A stretch of DNA of 35,292 nucleotides from assembly GCA_021791715.1 (NCBI GenBank), contig JAJYWB010000066.1:1-35292 (forward strand), read 5' to 3'. The stretch comes from Planctomycetota bacterium. Lineage in GTDB: Bacteria > Planctomycetota > Planctomycetia > Isosphaerales > Isosphaeraceae. The notes under the pieces were generated by a model. It was not told the origin of the DNA and searched no databases. It saw only the letters and a program-made list of their open reading frames with translations. The number at the start of each line of letters is the position of its first letter. Position 1 is the first letter of the stretch. The translations under genes and the position numbers were made by a program. Of this stretch, positions 17,587 through 24,714 are shown one piece after another.

Positions 17587-18588
17587 ATGCCCCCCGAACT
17601 CTCGAAAACACCGTCCGTTTTCGAAGTCAAAGCCCGCATGACGGGTAAACGTATCGACGCTTATCTCGCAAGCCGATATCCCGATTACTCGCGAAGCGTC
17701 ATCCAAAAGGTGATCGAAGCCGACGCGGTAAAAATAAACGGCAAGGTCGTCAAGGCGTCTTACCGCGTGCGCGAAGGGGATGAAATCAGCGTATGGCTTC
17801 CCGAACTCGCCTCCGACGAGATCCTTCCCGAAGACATCCCCCTTTCGATCCTTTACGAGGACGAATGGCTCACCGTCGTCGATAAACCCCCGGGGCTTGT
17901 CACCCATCCCGCCAAAGGTCACTGGAGCGGAACGCTCGTCAACGCCCTACAGTTTCACTTCGACACGCTTTCGACCGTCTCCGGAGAACAACGACCCGGG
18001 GTCGTTCATCGGCTCGATCGCGATACGTCGGGATTGATGATCGTCGCCAAAGAAGACTCGGCTCATCGCATGCTTGCGCGTCAGTTTGAACAACGAACGA
18101 TCCAAAAAGAATACCTCGCGATCGTTCAAGGTAAGATCGAACGCGATTCGGATTATATCGAAAAGTTCATCGGTCCTCATCCCACGCACCGCGAAAAGAC
18201 CGCGATCCGTCGCGCCGAGGACGGAGGCAAACCCGCTTCGACCTATTACGAAACGATCGAGCGATTCCGCGGCTTCTCGCTCGTTCGCTGCCTGCCGCGA
18301 ACGGGTCGAACGCACCAGATACGTGTGCATATGCTGCATGTCGGTTGTCCGATCGTCGCCGACAAACTTTATTCGGGGCGCGATCGACTGACTCTCGCCG
18401 ACGTCACGGGGCGCGAGGCCGATTCCGAGATCACGCTGATCGACCGCCAGGCGCTCCACGCGCGACGGATCCGCTTCGAGCATCCCGTCACGAACGCTCC
18501 GCTCGATTTCACATCTCCCGTTCCCGAGGATATGAACCGAGTGATCGCCGCGCTCCGCGAAGAAGGGCGTAAAAACGATCGACCTTGA
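17587..18588 (+). CDS. rluD: RluD-type 23S rRNA pseudouridine synthase
   Basis: This 333-residue enzyme of the RluA family isomerises uridine to pseudouridine in large-subunit rRNA. An N-terminal S4 RNA-binding domain (about 17-75, with RIDAYLASRYPDYSRSVIQK) is followed by the catalytic domain. The signature HRLDRDTSGLM (141-151) holds the likely nucleophile Asp144. RTHQIRVHM comes later, as in RluA/RluC/RluD. The length and S4 domain favour RluD or RluC over RluA. ATG at 17587 has a weak ribosome-binding site. Exact target uridines cannot be read from sequence. Identification at family level is secure. Confidence 0.93.
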   Translation: MPPELSKTPSVFEVKARMTGKRIDAYLASRYPDYSRSVIQKVIEADAVKINGKVVKASYRVREGDEISVWLPELASDEILPEDIPLSILYEDEWLTVVDKPPGLVTHPAKGHWSGTLVNALQFHFDTLSTVSGEQRPGVVHRLDRDTSGLMIVAKEDSAHRMLARQFEQRTIQKEYLAIVQGKIERDSDYIEKFIGPHPTHREKTAIRRAEDGGKPASTYYETIERFRGFSLVRCLPRTGRTHQIRVHMLHVGCPIVADKLYSGRDRLTLADVTGREADSEITLIDRQALHARRIRFEHPVTNAPLDFTSPVPEDMNRVIAALREEGRKNDRP

Positions 18589-19062
18589 ACCCGACCCGTC
18601 GCCTCCGTTTCTTTTCATGTTTTGAATATTCTAGATTATTTTTGTGGTTGTTTCCGCGTGTCCGCGTGGTGGGGAATGAACAGGAATCGTGGCGAAACTC
18701 GAGTCCGAGATCGGTTCTCGCCGCGCGGCGTGGATCGCGACTCGCGGGAGCACACCGTTGATCGATCCTGGAGAAACCGTCGTGATTGGGATCATCCTGT
18801 TTGATCATTATCTTTTCGAAGAATGATTGCACATAACGATTGGTCGCCGCGTCTAGCGACGATTGTAATCGGACGGGACGATCCGAAACTTGGGGTAAGT
18901 CCTTGAACGAGAGAGTCGCTCATTGCGCGGACGACGACGTCCGAAGGGCGCCCGAACGACTCCCTCGTTCCCGAATCCGAATTGTCAAAGATCATCCCGC
19001 CGCGATCACACGATCGTCCGGGCACGTTGCGTTGTTGATCATGATTTCGCTTCAAGCGAACT
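18589..19062. other. Gene-free gap, 474 bp
   Basis: This convergent gap lies between the RluD-type gene and the repeat-rich gene. Short frames on both strands look like noise. The stretch just after the stop codon (18615-18650) is AT-rich. I see no convincing terminator, RNA gene or copy of the window's repeats. Confidence 0.5.
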
Positions 19063-20448
19063 TCATGGGCATGGAATCATCGCGAAGTTGAGCGTCGCCG
19101 AAGCGAGGTTTCTCTCGAAGATTTCGCCGCGGGTGTATTCTTCGAGGCGACGCCGATTCGTGATTGAAGCGAGGAGCGGCGGCGGTTTTGGGATCGGCGA
19201 AGCGCGTTTTGGCGCGGATTGTGTTCCTTGAGCCGACCTTTTCCTGGACGGCGAACTCTTCTGTGACGGTGAATCAGACTGGTAGGGCGAACCGTTCTGG
19301 GAGGGCGAACCTCCTGGTGAGCCGTCTTTTAATTGTTGATTTTGACAAACGCCTGCTTGTGCTGCGACTCCCCCTACCGAAATCGAGATTTCGGCGCCGA
19401 TGATCCGGCTGATTGACGAACTCTTCTGTGATAACGAACCGAACTTCACGGGCGAACAGTTCTGATAGGGCGAACCGTTCTGGGAGGGCGAACCTCCTGG
19501 TGAACCGTCTTTTATTTGTTGATTCTGACAAACGCCGGCTTGTGCAGCGCCTCCCTCTCCCGGAATCAACATTTCGAGGCTATTGTTCTTCAGGGACGGC
19601 GAGTCGGTCTGGGTTGGCGAACCCGTTTGAGAGGGCGAACCTCCTGGTGAGCCGCTTCCGGATATATTGGAATTTTGCTCGGACAAACCCGAAACGGGAC
19701 GACGAACATCCTGGTGCAACGGATTCCCTTTGTTATAAGAATCGAGAGTGATACACGCCATAACGAGCCGAGAATCGTCGGATTCCTGATCGACGTCGAT
19801 AAGACGGCTCACCGGGAGGTTCGCCCTCCCATTAAGATCCTTTGATGCCGGAATGTCTTTAAAGGCGCCGCGTGCCGCCGATCGAGCCTCTGTTTGACGA
19901 TTCGTATCCGTAAAAACGGGCTCACACGGCGGTTCGCCCTCCCGTGAGATCACCCGCTCTGAAGCGGTTTCTCCGTGTTCGAGAGGCGCCGATCGAGCCG
20001 ATGTTTCATCAATCTCGTCAACCGGTCGCAATCCTTGCCGCCGTTCCTTTTGCAATCGCCGCAATTCGGCCATTGTACTTGCCAAACATCGAACAAGATG
20101 AGCCTCGTACTTGATAATCGTTTGAAGCTTCGACCGATCGGGCGAATCGCGATTCACTCGAGATTCCGGCGAATCCTCAAGGGATTTCTCTGATCGGGCT
20201 TCGATTTCATCGATCTGCGCCGCGTTCTCAAACCCGATCACTCGATCGAGCCTCCACAAATAGAGCGCAGCCCGCTCCGCGTACAGGGTTTCGAGCGCCC
20301 CTACGGGAAACAATTCTTGAACAAAGATCTCGCGGTGCGCAAGCCAATCGTCGTGAATTTCGACCCCTTCGATCACGCGATCGGTCGGTATCAAATCGGG
20401 TTCGGGATTGTGCGAATCGGTTCTCGGGAGGGCCTGGGCGTTGTTCAT
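19063..20448 (-). CDS. Unknown protein with palindromic elements in its coding sequence
   Basis: This 461-residue protein matches no function I know. Residues 30-140 look like a real folded domain, helical and charged (for example FPVGALETLYAERAALYLW and a KYEAHLVRCL segment). I have the impression this is a multicopy planctomycete family, but cannot check. After residue 160 the protein is low-complexity and built from the window's palindromic repeat: GEPPCEP (171-177), GRANLPVSRL (207-216), HQDVRRPV (245-252) and three GSPGGSPSQ blocks starting at residue 266. The last two thirds contain two to three copies of a unit of about 50-61 residues, including AAQAGVCQNQQ. The ATG at 20448 has no clear ribosome-binding site. 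It could be an expressed gene with tolerated insertions or one drifting to a pseudogene. Confidence 0.6.
   Translation of the reverse strand: MNNAQALPRTDSHNPEPDLIPTDRVIEGVEIHDDWLAHREIFVQELFPVGALETLYAERAALYLWRLDRVIGFENAAQIDEIEARSEKSLEDSPESRVNRDSPDRSKLQTIIKYEAHLVRCLASTMAELRRLQKERRQGLRPVDEIDETSARSAPLEHGETASERVISREGEPPCEPVFTDTNRQTEARSAARGAFKDIPASKDLNGRANLPVSRLIDVDQESDDSRLVMACITLDSYNKGNPLHQDVRRPVSGLSEQNSNISGSGSPGGSPSQTGSPTQTDSPSLKNNSLEMLIPGEGGAAQAGVCQNQQIKDGSPGGSPSQNGSPYQNCSPVKFGSLSQKSSSISRIIGAEISISVGGVAAQAGVCQNQQLKDGSPGGSPSQNGSPYQSDSPSQKSSPSRKRSAQGTQSAPKRASPIPKPPPLLASITNRRRLEEYTRGEIFERNLASATLNFAMIPCP
19299..19653 (-). repeat. Tandem coding repeat carrying reverse arms of the palindromic element
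   Basis: Arms with GGAGGGCGAACCTCC (+ strand) lie at 19299-19323 and 19482-19506, and a slightly changed one at 19629-19653. The spacings are 183 and 147 bp, both multiples of three. The first two copies also share the following 60 bp or so, encoding AAQAGVCQNQQ. Next to each arm run degenerate GGGCGAAC units at about 18-bp steps. On the coding strand these read GSPGGSPSQNGSP. Confidence 0.85.
19696..19720 (-). repeat. Degenerate arm of the palindromic element inside the gene
   Basis: This sequence aligns with the arm consensus over its length (GACGAACATCCTGGTG against GGCGAACCTCCTGGTG). It is translated as HQDVRRPV, a different frame from the GSPGGSPSQ copies. Confidence 0.5.
19806..19943 (-). 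repeat. Two forward-orientation arms of the palindromic element in the gene
   Basis: The arms at 19806-19830 and 19919-19943 are in the opposite orientation to those at 19299-19653. On the coding strand they read GRANLPVSRL and GEPPCEP, two different frames of the same DNA. The pair 19806-19830 and 19629-19653 can form a 25-bp stem with a loop of about 150 nt. Confidence 0.8.
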
Positions 20449-20676
20449 GGTGATCGATCTTTCGTTAAGGTTCGTTTTTACCGCGTATTGTCAATTATCG
20501 TCGCCACTCGATTGCTTTTAGGCCGAGCAAATGAATCGATCGTGTGATTATCGCTCGCCTAACGCATCACTTAAGGGGATTCTACGATATCCGGGATGTG
20601 CGGTCAATACAATTCTTGTGCGATTTGCAAATTCAGTAAGCTAGATTATCCAGATTCGGTTTACAAATCGAAACTT

Positions 20677-20791
20677 TCTCCCTCCCCGCTTGCGGGGAGG
20701 GCCGGGGAGGGGTCGAATTGACCGCATCCGAAGCGGCCGACACCTCATGAAAATCGACCCTCCTCGATCCCCCCCGCAAGCGGGGGGACGG
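20677..20791. repeat. GC-rich REP-like palindromic element
   Basis: CCTCCCCGCTTGCGGGGAGG (20681-20700) is a near-perfect palindrome followed by GCCGGGGAGGGG. An inverted, diverged partner with CCCCCCGCAAGCGGGGGG lies around 20769-20787. Together they make a palindromic unit of about 115 bp. A family of this look is common in bacterial intergenic DNA. Confidence 0.75.
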
Positions 20792-20825
20792 CTCATTCAG
20801 TTACTAGTGATAATGTGATTTTCTC

Positions 20826-20861
20826 TCTCTCCCCGCGTGCGGGGAGGGCCGGGGAGTGGGC
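20826..20861. repeat. Partial second copy of the REP-like palindrome
   Basis: CTCCCCGCGTGCGGGGAG followed by GGCCGGGGAG repeats the left half of the 20677-20791 element in the same orientation, with no inverted partner. Confidence 0.7.
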
Positions 20862-21107
20862 GATTTTGTGAGTGCGTCACGGAACGTATCGTCAATTATG
20901 TCGATGGAAAGACGGTCTATAAATACAATTCAAATATCGTATCTAACTTTATGTTTTTCACTCGGGCCGGCTTTCTTCGTCGGCGAGCAACCGGAGTTGA
21001 TCGCCACGTGAATCCGAACATACCGTGTCTCTCGTGAAACCCGACCCGATCCGCCACGATCACGTTTCCGTGATCTTAAAAAATGTGAACTTGAGGATTA
21101 CACAATG

Positions 21108-21230
21108 AGTAGGAAGTTTGAAGACTGTCAAATTCTGGATGTCTGGGATCAGGGTCTCTGGATGTCTGGGATCAGGGTCTAGTAGGAAGTTTGAAGACTG
21201 TCAAATTCTGGATGTCTGGGATCAGGGTCT
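21108..21230. repeat. 50-bp direct repeat with internal 23-bp tandem unit
   Basis: Identical 50-bp copies occupy 21108-21157 and 21181-21230. Between them lies an extra copy of their last 23 bp (21158-21180), so GATGTCTGGGATCAGGG occurs three times. The right-hand copy abuts the RHS remnant and supplies part of its stop codon. Confidence 0.9.
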
Positions 21231-21678
21231 AATCGACGATTTCGGGCTTCGAGCCGAGTTTGCCCGTCAAGTACCAATCGGACACGCCCGAGGCGTTCGT
21301 GCGCGCAGCCGGCCCCGTCACGCCGGGAACGTAAGACGGACTCGCGAGATAACACTCCAAAAGCGTTCCCGAGCCGTTGAACTGCGCGTAAGGCGTGTTC
21401 GAATTGCCGGTGTAAACGATCCGGGTTGGTGTCGGCGTTCCGCCCGAAGTCTCGTCGACGCCGATGCGACGATCGAGCGAATCATACGTATAGGTTCTCG
21501 AGGCGATCACCGTCCCCGACGAGTTGTTCGAGGAGCAATCTGTCGTCTCTTTCAGGTAATTCCACGTGTTAGTCCAAACGTCGTACAAAGTATTGAAAAA
21601 ATCCGCGCTACCATGTCGTTCTGGATGAAATCCCGATAAGTCGAACGCATTCCGAATTTTCTCGTGATGTGCGTTCAT
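21229..21678 (-). pseudogene. RHS/YD-repeat protein remnant
   Basis: The 149-codon frame contains the end of an RHS-repeat region: RTYTYDSLDRRIGV, then VYTGNSNTPYAQFNGSGTL, a Tyr-rich LECYLASPSYVPG, and WYLTGKLGSKPEIVD. In full-length RHS proteins this last motif (commonly WYLTDxLGSVRDIVD) is followed by the conserved core and a variable toxic tip, all missing here. The frame ends at a TAG formed exactly where the 50-bp direct repeat begins. The first 50 residues do not look like RHS sequence, so the upstream side is also broken. Full RHS proteins are 1000 residues or more. It is a non-functional fragment or, less likely, a small expressed piece. Confidence 0.7.
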
Positions 21679-22459
21679 GTGTTCGATTCTTTATAATCAG
21701 CCTCGCCGACCGATCCTTGAGCATGAACCGCCGTTTGAGCCGTCCTGAATTTCGTCTTTTTGAAACATGAGGCTCGGTCGGCGCCTCGATCTCCAGGAGA
21801 TACGTTCTCTCGACCCAAAAACCAGAGAATGACGCGGGGGCGAAGGGGGGAAATTCGCCGAATTTCGATCGATCGCGGACGTCTCCATCAAGGACCGAAA
21901 ATGCGTCGATCGATCTGAATATCGTAGATTAACCACCGTGCTTTCGGATTGCAAACCCCGATTCCCGGTTTCTTCGATTTACGACCGATTTATTTCGAGA
22001 GGCTTTCCCGATCATTGAAAATGCTTGGTTTTCAGGGCTTAACTTGCGATTCTCTAGAATAACTATAATATATCACGATATAAATGTATTGATCGTGTCG
22101 TTATTCGAAAAAACATCATTATAATCGCATGAGTTCTATAAAACATCCCGCGTCGCCGATCGTTCACGCTCGCCATACCCGTCCAAACGGCGCCCGAGCT
22201 TGATCGCGAGGAATCGGCCTGAGGTCGAAGATCGACCGTGAACGATCGGAACGCTCCGAAGAAGCCGATCGCGGCGAGATCTCTCGGCCTAATTACACAA
22301 TTAATTATATAATCATATAGAATTATCTACTTTTCAAAAGTACGCTACGGATTGAGGTCGTAGCGTCAAGGCTGTCGGCGGGCCGGGAGACGCCGGCGGA
22401 ACTCGAAGTTCGAAATCGGCTCGCATTCAAAACGATCAACAATATCCAAATGCCTTATG
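21679..22459. other. Gene-free region, 781 bp
   Basis: This region is AT-rich around 22030-22140 and 22290-22340, with one notable inverted repeat (22156-22249). A minus-strand frame at 21697-21954 looks random. I see no RNA gene I can name, but a structured transcript here cannot be excluded. Confidence 0.5.
22156..22249. repeat. 13-bp perfect inverted repeat
   Basis: CCGATCGTTCACG (22156-22168) is the exact complement of CGTGAACGATCGG (22237-22249), with a 68-nt loop. It lies in gene-free DNA and its role is unknown. Confidence 0.6.
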
Positions 22460-22831
22460 TTATTTCGGCGGGTCGATCGGGCTTAACGGCGACTTGAGGT
22501 CTTCGGGAGGGGGCGTGGGTGAGGCGTCGTTCTTCACACCATCGCTCGTATTCGAAGTCGAGACCGTTCCCGCGGCGTTCGCGTCGGTCGCCGATCCCGC
22601 CGTCGCATTCTTCGATCCCGTCGTCGAACCTTCCGCGGCGTTTGATCCGCCTGTTTTCTTAACCGCGTCCGACGCCGCGGTGAACCCGGTTCGTAGCTGG
22701 TAATTCGACGAGCCGACACATCCGGGACCCGAGCACGAAGCGGGAAATTCGGAACACGTCGCGCACTGCCTACATCCAGCCGCCTGGGCGATCCACAAAA
22801 GCGCGATCGCCCCCACAACTCTCCGAGACAT
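22460..22831 (-). CDS. Small Cys-rich lipoprotein, copy A
   Basis: This 123-residue protein starts MSRR, followed by a hydrophobic stretch and the lipobox-like QAAGC (Cys20), so it is probably a lipid-anchored lipoprotein. After the anchor comes a Cys-rich segment (CRQCATCSEF and CSGPGC). A long Ser/Thr/Ala/Asn-rich, probably disordered tail ends in a Pro-rich sequence. ATG at 22831 follows AAGGAAA. The frame runs upstream to 22957 but that extension lacks a signal peptide. It is a paralogue of the gene at 22975-23223, with a similar leader. Function unknown. Confidence 0.72.
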   Translation of the reverse strand: MSRRVVGAIALLWIAQAAGCRQCATCSEFPASCSGPGCVGSSNYQLRTGFTAASDAVKKTGGSNAAEGSTTGSKNATAGSATDANAAGTVSTSNTSDGVKNDASPTPPPEDLKSPLSPIDPPK

Positions 22832-22974
22832 GTCCGATTTCCTTTTCAAAACAAAGGCGCCTACTTCGCGTGGATCATCATCAGTCGCCGCGTCGACAAG
22901 GATTGGATTCAGGCGATCGTCGAATCGAGATCGAACGTCGAGCGATTCACGATTCACGATTCTCGATATAAGAT

Positions 22975-23223
22975 TTACTTAATCGGCTCGGGCGCCGACG
23001 CGGGGGCTTTTGTCGGAGCGGGGGTCGAGTTCAATTGCCCGGTCGCCGAGGGATAAGGGAGCATCGTCGGATAGCTCATCGCCGTCGGCATCGGAGCTTC
23101 GATTCCCGAGCAGCACGTGCTCGCGACCGGATACCCGCAATTCCGCCGTGTACCGCAGTGTTTGCACCCGACGAGCTGGGAGATTCCAATCAAGATCAGC
23201 ACCGGCGCCAATTTTCGGGTCAT
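22975..23223 (-). CDS. Small Cys-rich lipoprotein, copy B
   Basis: This 82-residue protein has a short basic N-terminus (MTRK), a hydrophobic core (LAPVLILIGISQLVGC) and a lipobox LVGC, so it is a probable lipoprotein. After the anchor Cys it has CKHCGTRRNC and CC, echoing the CxxC pattern of copy A, then a Pro/Ala/Ser-rich tail. ATG at 23223 follows AAGGA. The leader upstream (CAAAGG and TCCTTT with GTCCG next to the start, + strand) is shared with copy A, which points to tandem duplication. It is transcribed away from the sigma-factor gene. Function unknown. Confidence 0.75.
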   Translation of the reverse strand: MTRKLAPVLILIGISQLVGCKHCGTRRNCGYPVASTCCSGIEAPMPTAMSYPTMLPYPSATGQLNSTPAPTKAPASAPEPIK

Positions 23224-23727
23224 GTCCGGGGTCCTTTCCGAAACAAAGGTGCATGCTTTGTTTTTGATAAACGTAGGGGTTTGCGACGTCGAAGGTTTCG
23301 TTCGATCGATCTTCGACTCGATGCGAGGGCGAATACGCCTTGATTTCGAGCGCGCGTCGATCTTGTTAATGGAATCGGCGGGCTCGCGCCGAGAATTACG
23401 TCGATTTTGAAAAAGGGAGGCGATTGCGATACGGTCGCTCCGACCGGGTAAACCTTAAGCGTGATCACGATTTTCTCGGCGATCGCGGAATTCGACCGAT
23501 TACGTCGGTTTTAAACCCGATTGATCGCCGCGATCGACCGCGACTTCGCCAAAATCATCCGCTTGAATTGACCCTCGTTCGTTCGTGACCTACGTTCGAA
23601 GAGTCCGACGCGAGCGAGCCGAAACGCCCTTGTTTCGCCCGTTCGAACCACGAATCGATTGAGAATTCGGTCGATTCCTTCGGAAAAATCACGAATCGGC
23701 TTCGTCGCATCCAGGAGTCCGCATCAT
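23224..23727. promoter_or_regulatory. Divergent region between lipoprotein B and sigma factor, 504 bp
   Basis: This region should hold promoters for both genes. The part near 23224-23255 is the leader shared with lipoprotein A. Nothing else specific is recognisable. In-frame codons extend the sigma gene upstream to 23659. Confidence 0.4.
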
Positions 23728-24627
23728 ATGCCCGCGCGCATGATAGGTCGCGAGAATGATTCTCCCTCGCCCCTTCAGATTTATCTTCACGATATCAACG
23801 ACACGCCTTTATTGACCGCCAAGGAAGAGCACGAACTCGCCCGACGCGTCTCTCTTGGCGATCCTTATGCGCGCGAGCATATGGTGAAGGCGAATCTCAG
23901 ACTCGTCGTCAACATCGCCCGCGGTTATCTTGGCAAAGGGCTCAGCCTCGAAGATCTGATCGAGGAGGGGAACCTCGGCCTGATGCGCGCCGTCGAAGGC
24001 TTCGACGGGATGATGGAAACGCGCTTCAGCACCTACGCGAGCTACTGGATCAAACAATCGATCCGACGCGCGGTGATGAATAACGGTCGTCCCATTCGCC
24101 TTCCTGCTTATATGGTGAATCTCCTTTCTAAATGGAAACGCGTCACGGTTTGCCTTACCGATCGTCTGGGACGCGCGCCCACGCCCGAGGAGGTCGGCAA
24201 GGCGCTTCGGCTTTCCAAGAAAAAGGTCGGCATCGTCGCCAAGGCGATCGAGGCGAACAATCTCACACCCCATCCCGAATGCTGGGATGAAGACGGTTTT
24301 GTAATCGATGAATTCTTGACCGATAACCGCGGCAAATCTCCCGACGACGCGCTCGTTGAAGCCGACGACCTCGAGCGAATCCTCGGCTGCATCGACGCCC
24401 TCGACGAACGCGAGGCGACCGTCGTCCGAATGCGATTCGGCCTCGACCCGTACGTCCCGATGACTCTTCGGGAAGTCGGCGAAAACCTCGGTCTCACCCG
24501 CGAACGCGTTCGCCAGCTCGAAAGCCAGGCGATCGGCAAGCTGATGTCGACCCTCGGTCCCGAAGACGACGACGACGACAGCCCAAAACGTCGCGCCGGT
24601 CGAGCCCAGGCGCGCCGCCGCGAGTGA
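23728..24627 (+). CDS. RpoD-like sigma-70 family RNA polymerase sigma factor
   Basis: This 299-residue group 1/2 sigma factor directs RNA polymerase to promoters. It has region 1.2 (DSPSPLQIYLHDINDTPLLT) and regions 2.1-2.4 (NLRLVVNIARGYLGKGLSLEDLI split by EEGNLGLMRAVEGFD, then RFSTYASYWIKQSIRRA). Region 3 includes a diverged APTPEEV segment. Region 4 has VVRMRFGL, a helix-turn-helix TLREVGENLGLTRERVRQLE and a charged Asp/Arg tail. It lacks the long region 1.1 of housekeeping RpoD, so it is probably an alternative, RpoS/SigB-like paralogue. ATG at 23728 follows AGGAG ten bases upstream; ATG at 23740 is an alternative. It is convergent with the DUF1501 gene across a shared terminator. Confidence 0.92.
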   Translation: MPARMIGRENDSPSPLQIYLHDINDTPLLTAKEEHELARRVSLGDPYAREHMVKANLRLVVNIARGYLGKGLSLEDLIEEGNLGLMRAVEGFDGMMETRFSTYASYWIKQSIRRAVMNNGRPIRLPAYMVNLLSKWKRVTVCLTDRLGRAPTPEEVGKALRLSKKKVGIVAKAIEANNLTPHPECWDEDGFVIDEFLTDNRGKSPDDALVEADDLERILGCIDALDEREATVVRMRFGLDPYVPMTLREVGENLGLTRERVRQLESQAIGKLMSTLGPEDDDDDSPKRRAGRAQARRRE

Positions 24628-24666
24628 TTCCGATCGGTCGAATCACAAGTCCTAGCGATTCATAAT

Positions 24667-24714
24667 AATAAGCGATCGTTTGACATAAAATTTCCATTCA
24701 TACGATCGCTTATT
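24667..24714. terminator. Bidirectional terminator hairpin
   Basis: AATAAGCGATCGT (24667-24679) and ACGATCGCTTATT (24702-24714) form a perfect 13-bp stem with a 22-nt loop. It lies in the 86-bp convergent gap between the sigma factor and the DUF1501 gene and touches the latter's stop codon. There are no long T-tracts. Confidence 0.65.

Larger units (their letters stand above)
20449..21228. other. Accessory intergenic zone, 780 bp
   Basis: No gene is supported. The zone holds GC-rich REP-like palindromes (20677-20861), a small hairpin at 21058-21075 (GATCACG, loop TTTC, CGTGATC), and a 50-bp direct repeat at 21108-21230. Between these the sequence is AT-rich and featureless. Confidence 0.6.

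Noticed and set aside
16399..17922. Long minus-strand open frame of about 500 codons opposite the TPR-like and RluD-type genes.
   Set aside because: It mirrors two well-supported + strand genes, is Gly/Phe-rich in the way antisense frames of this composition are, and has no recognisable domain.
19299..19653. Regularly spaced repeats that could suggest a CRISPR array.
   Set aside because: Spacings are 183 and 147 bp, the intervening DNA is itself repeated and open in frame, and no cas gene is near.
21697..21954. Minus-strand 85-codon frame after the RHS remnant.
   Set aside because: Ser/Arg-rich random-looking composition, no motif and no ribosome-binding site evidence.
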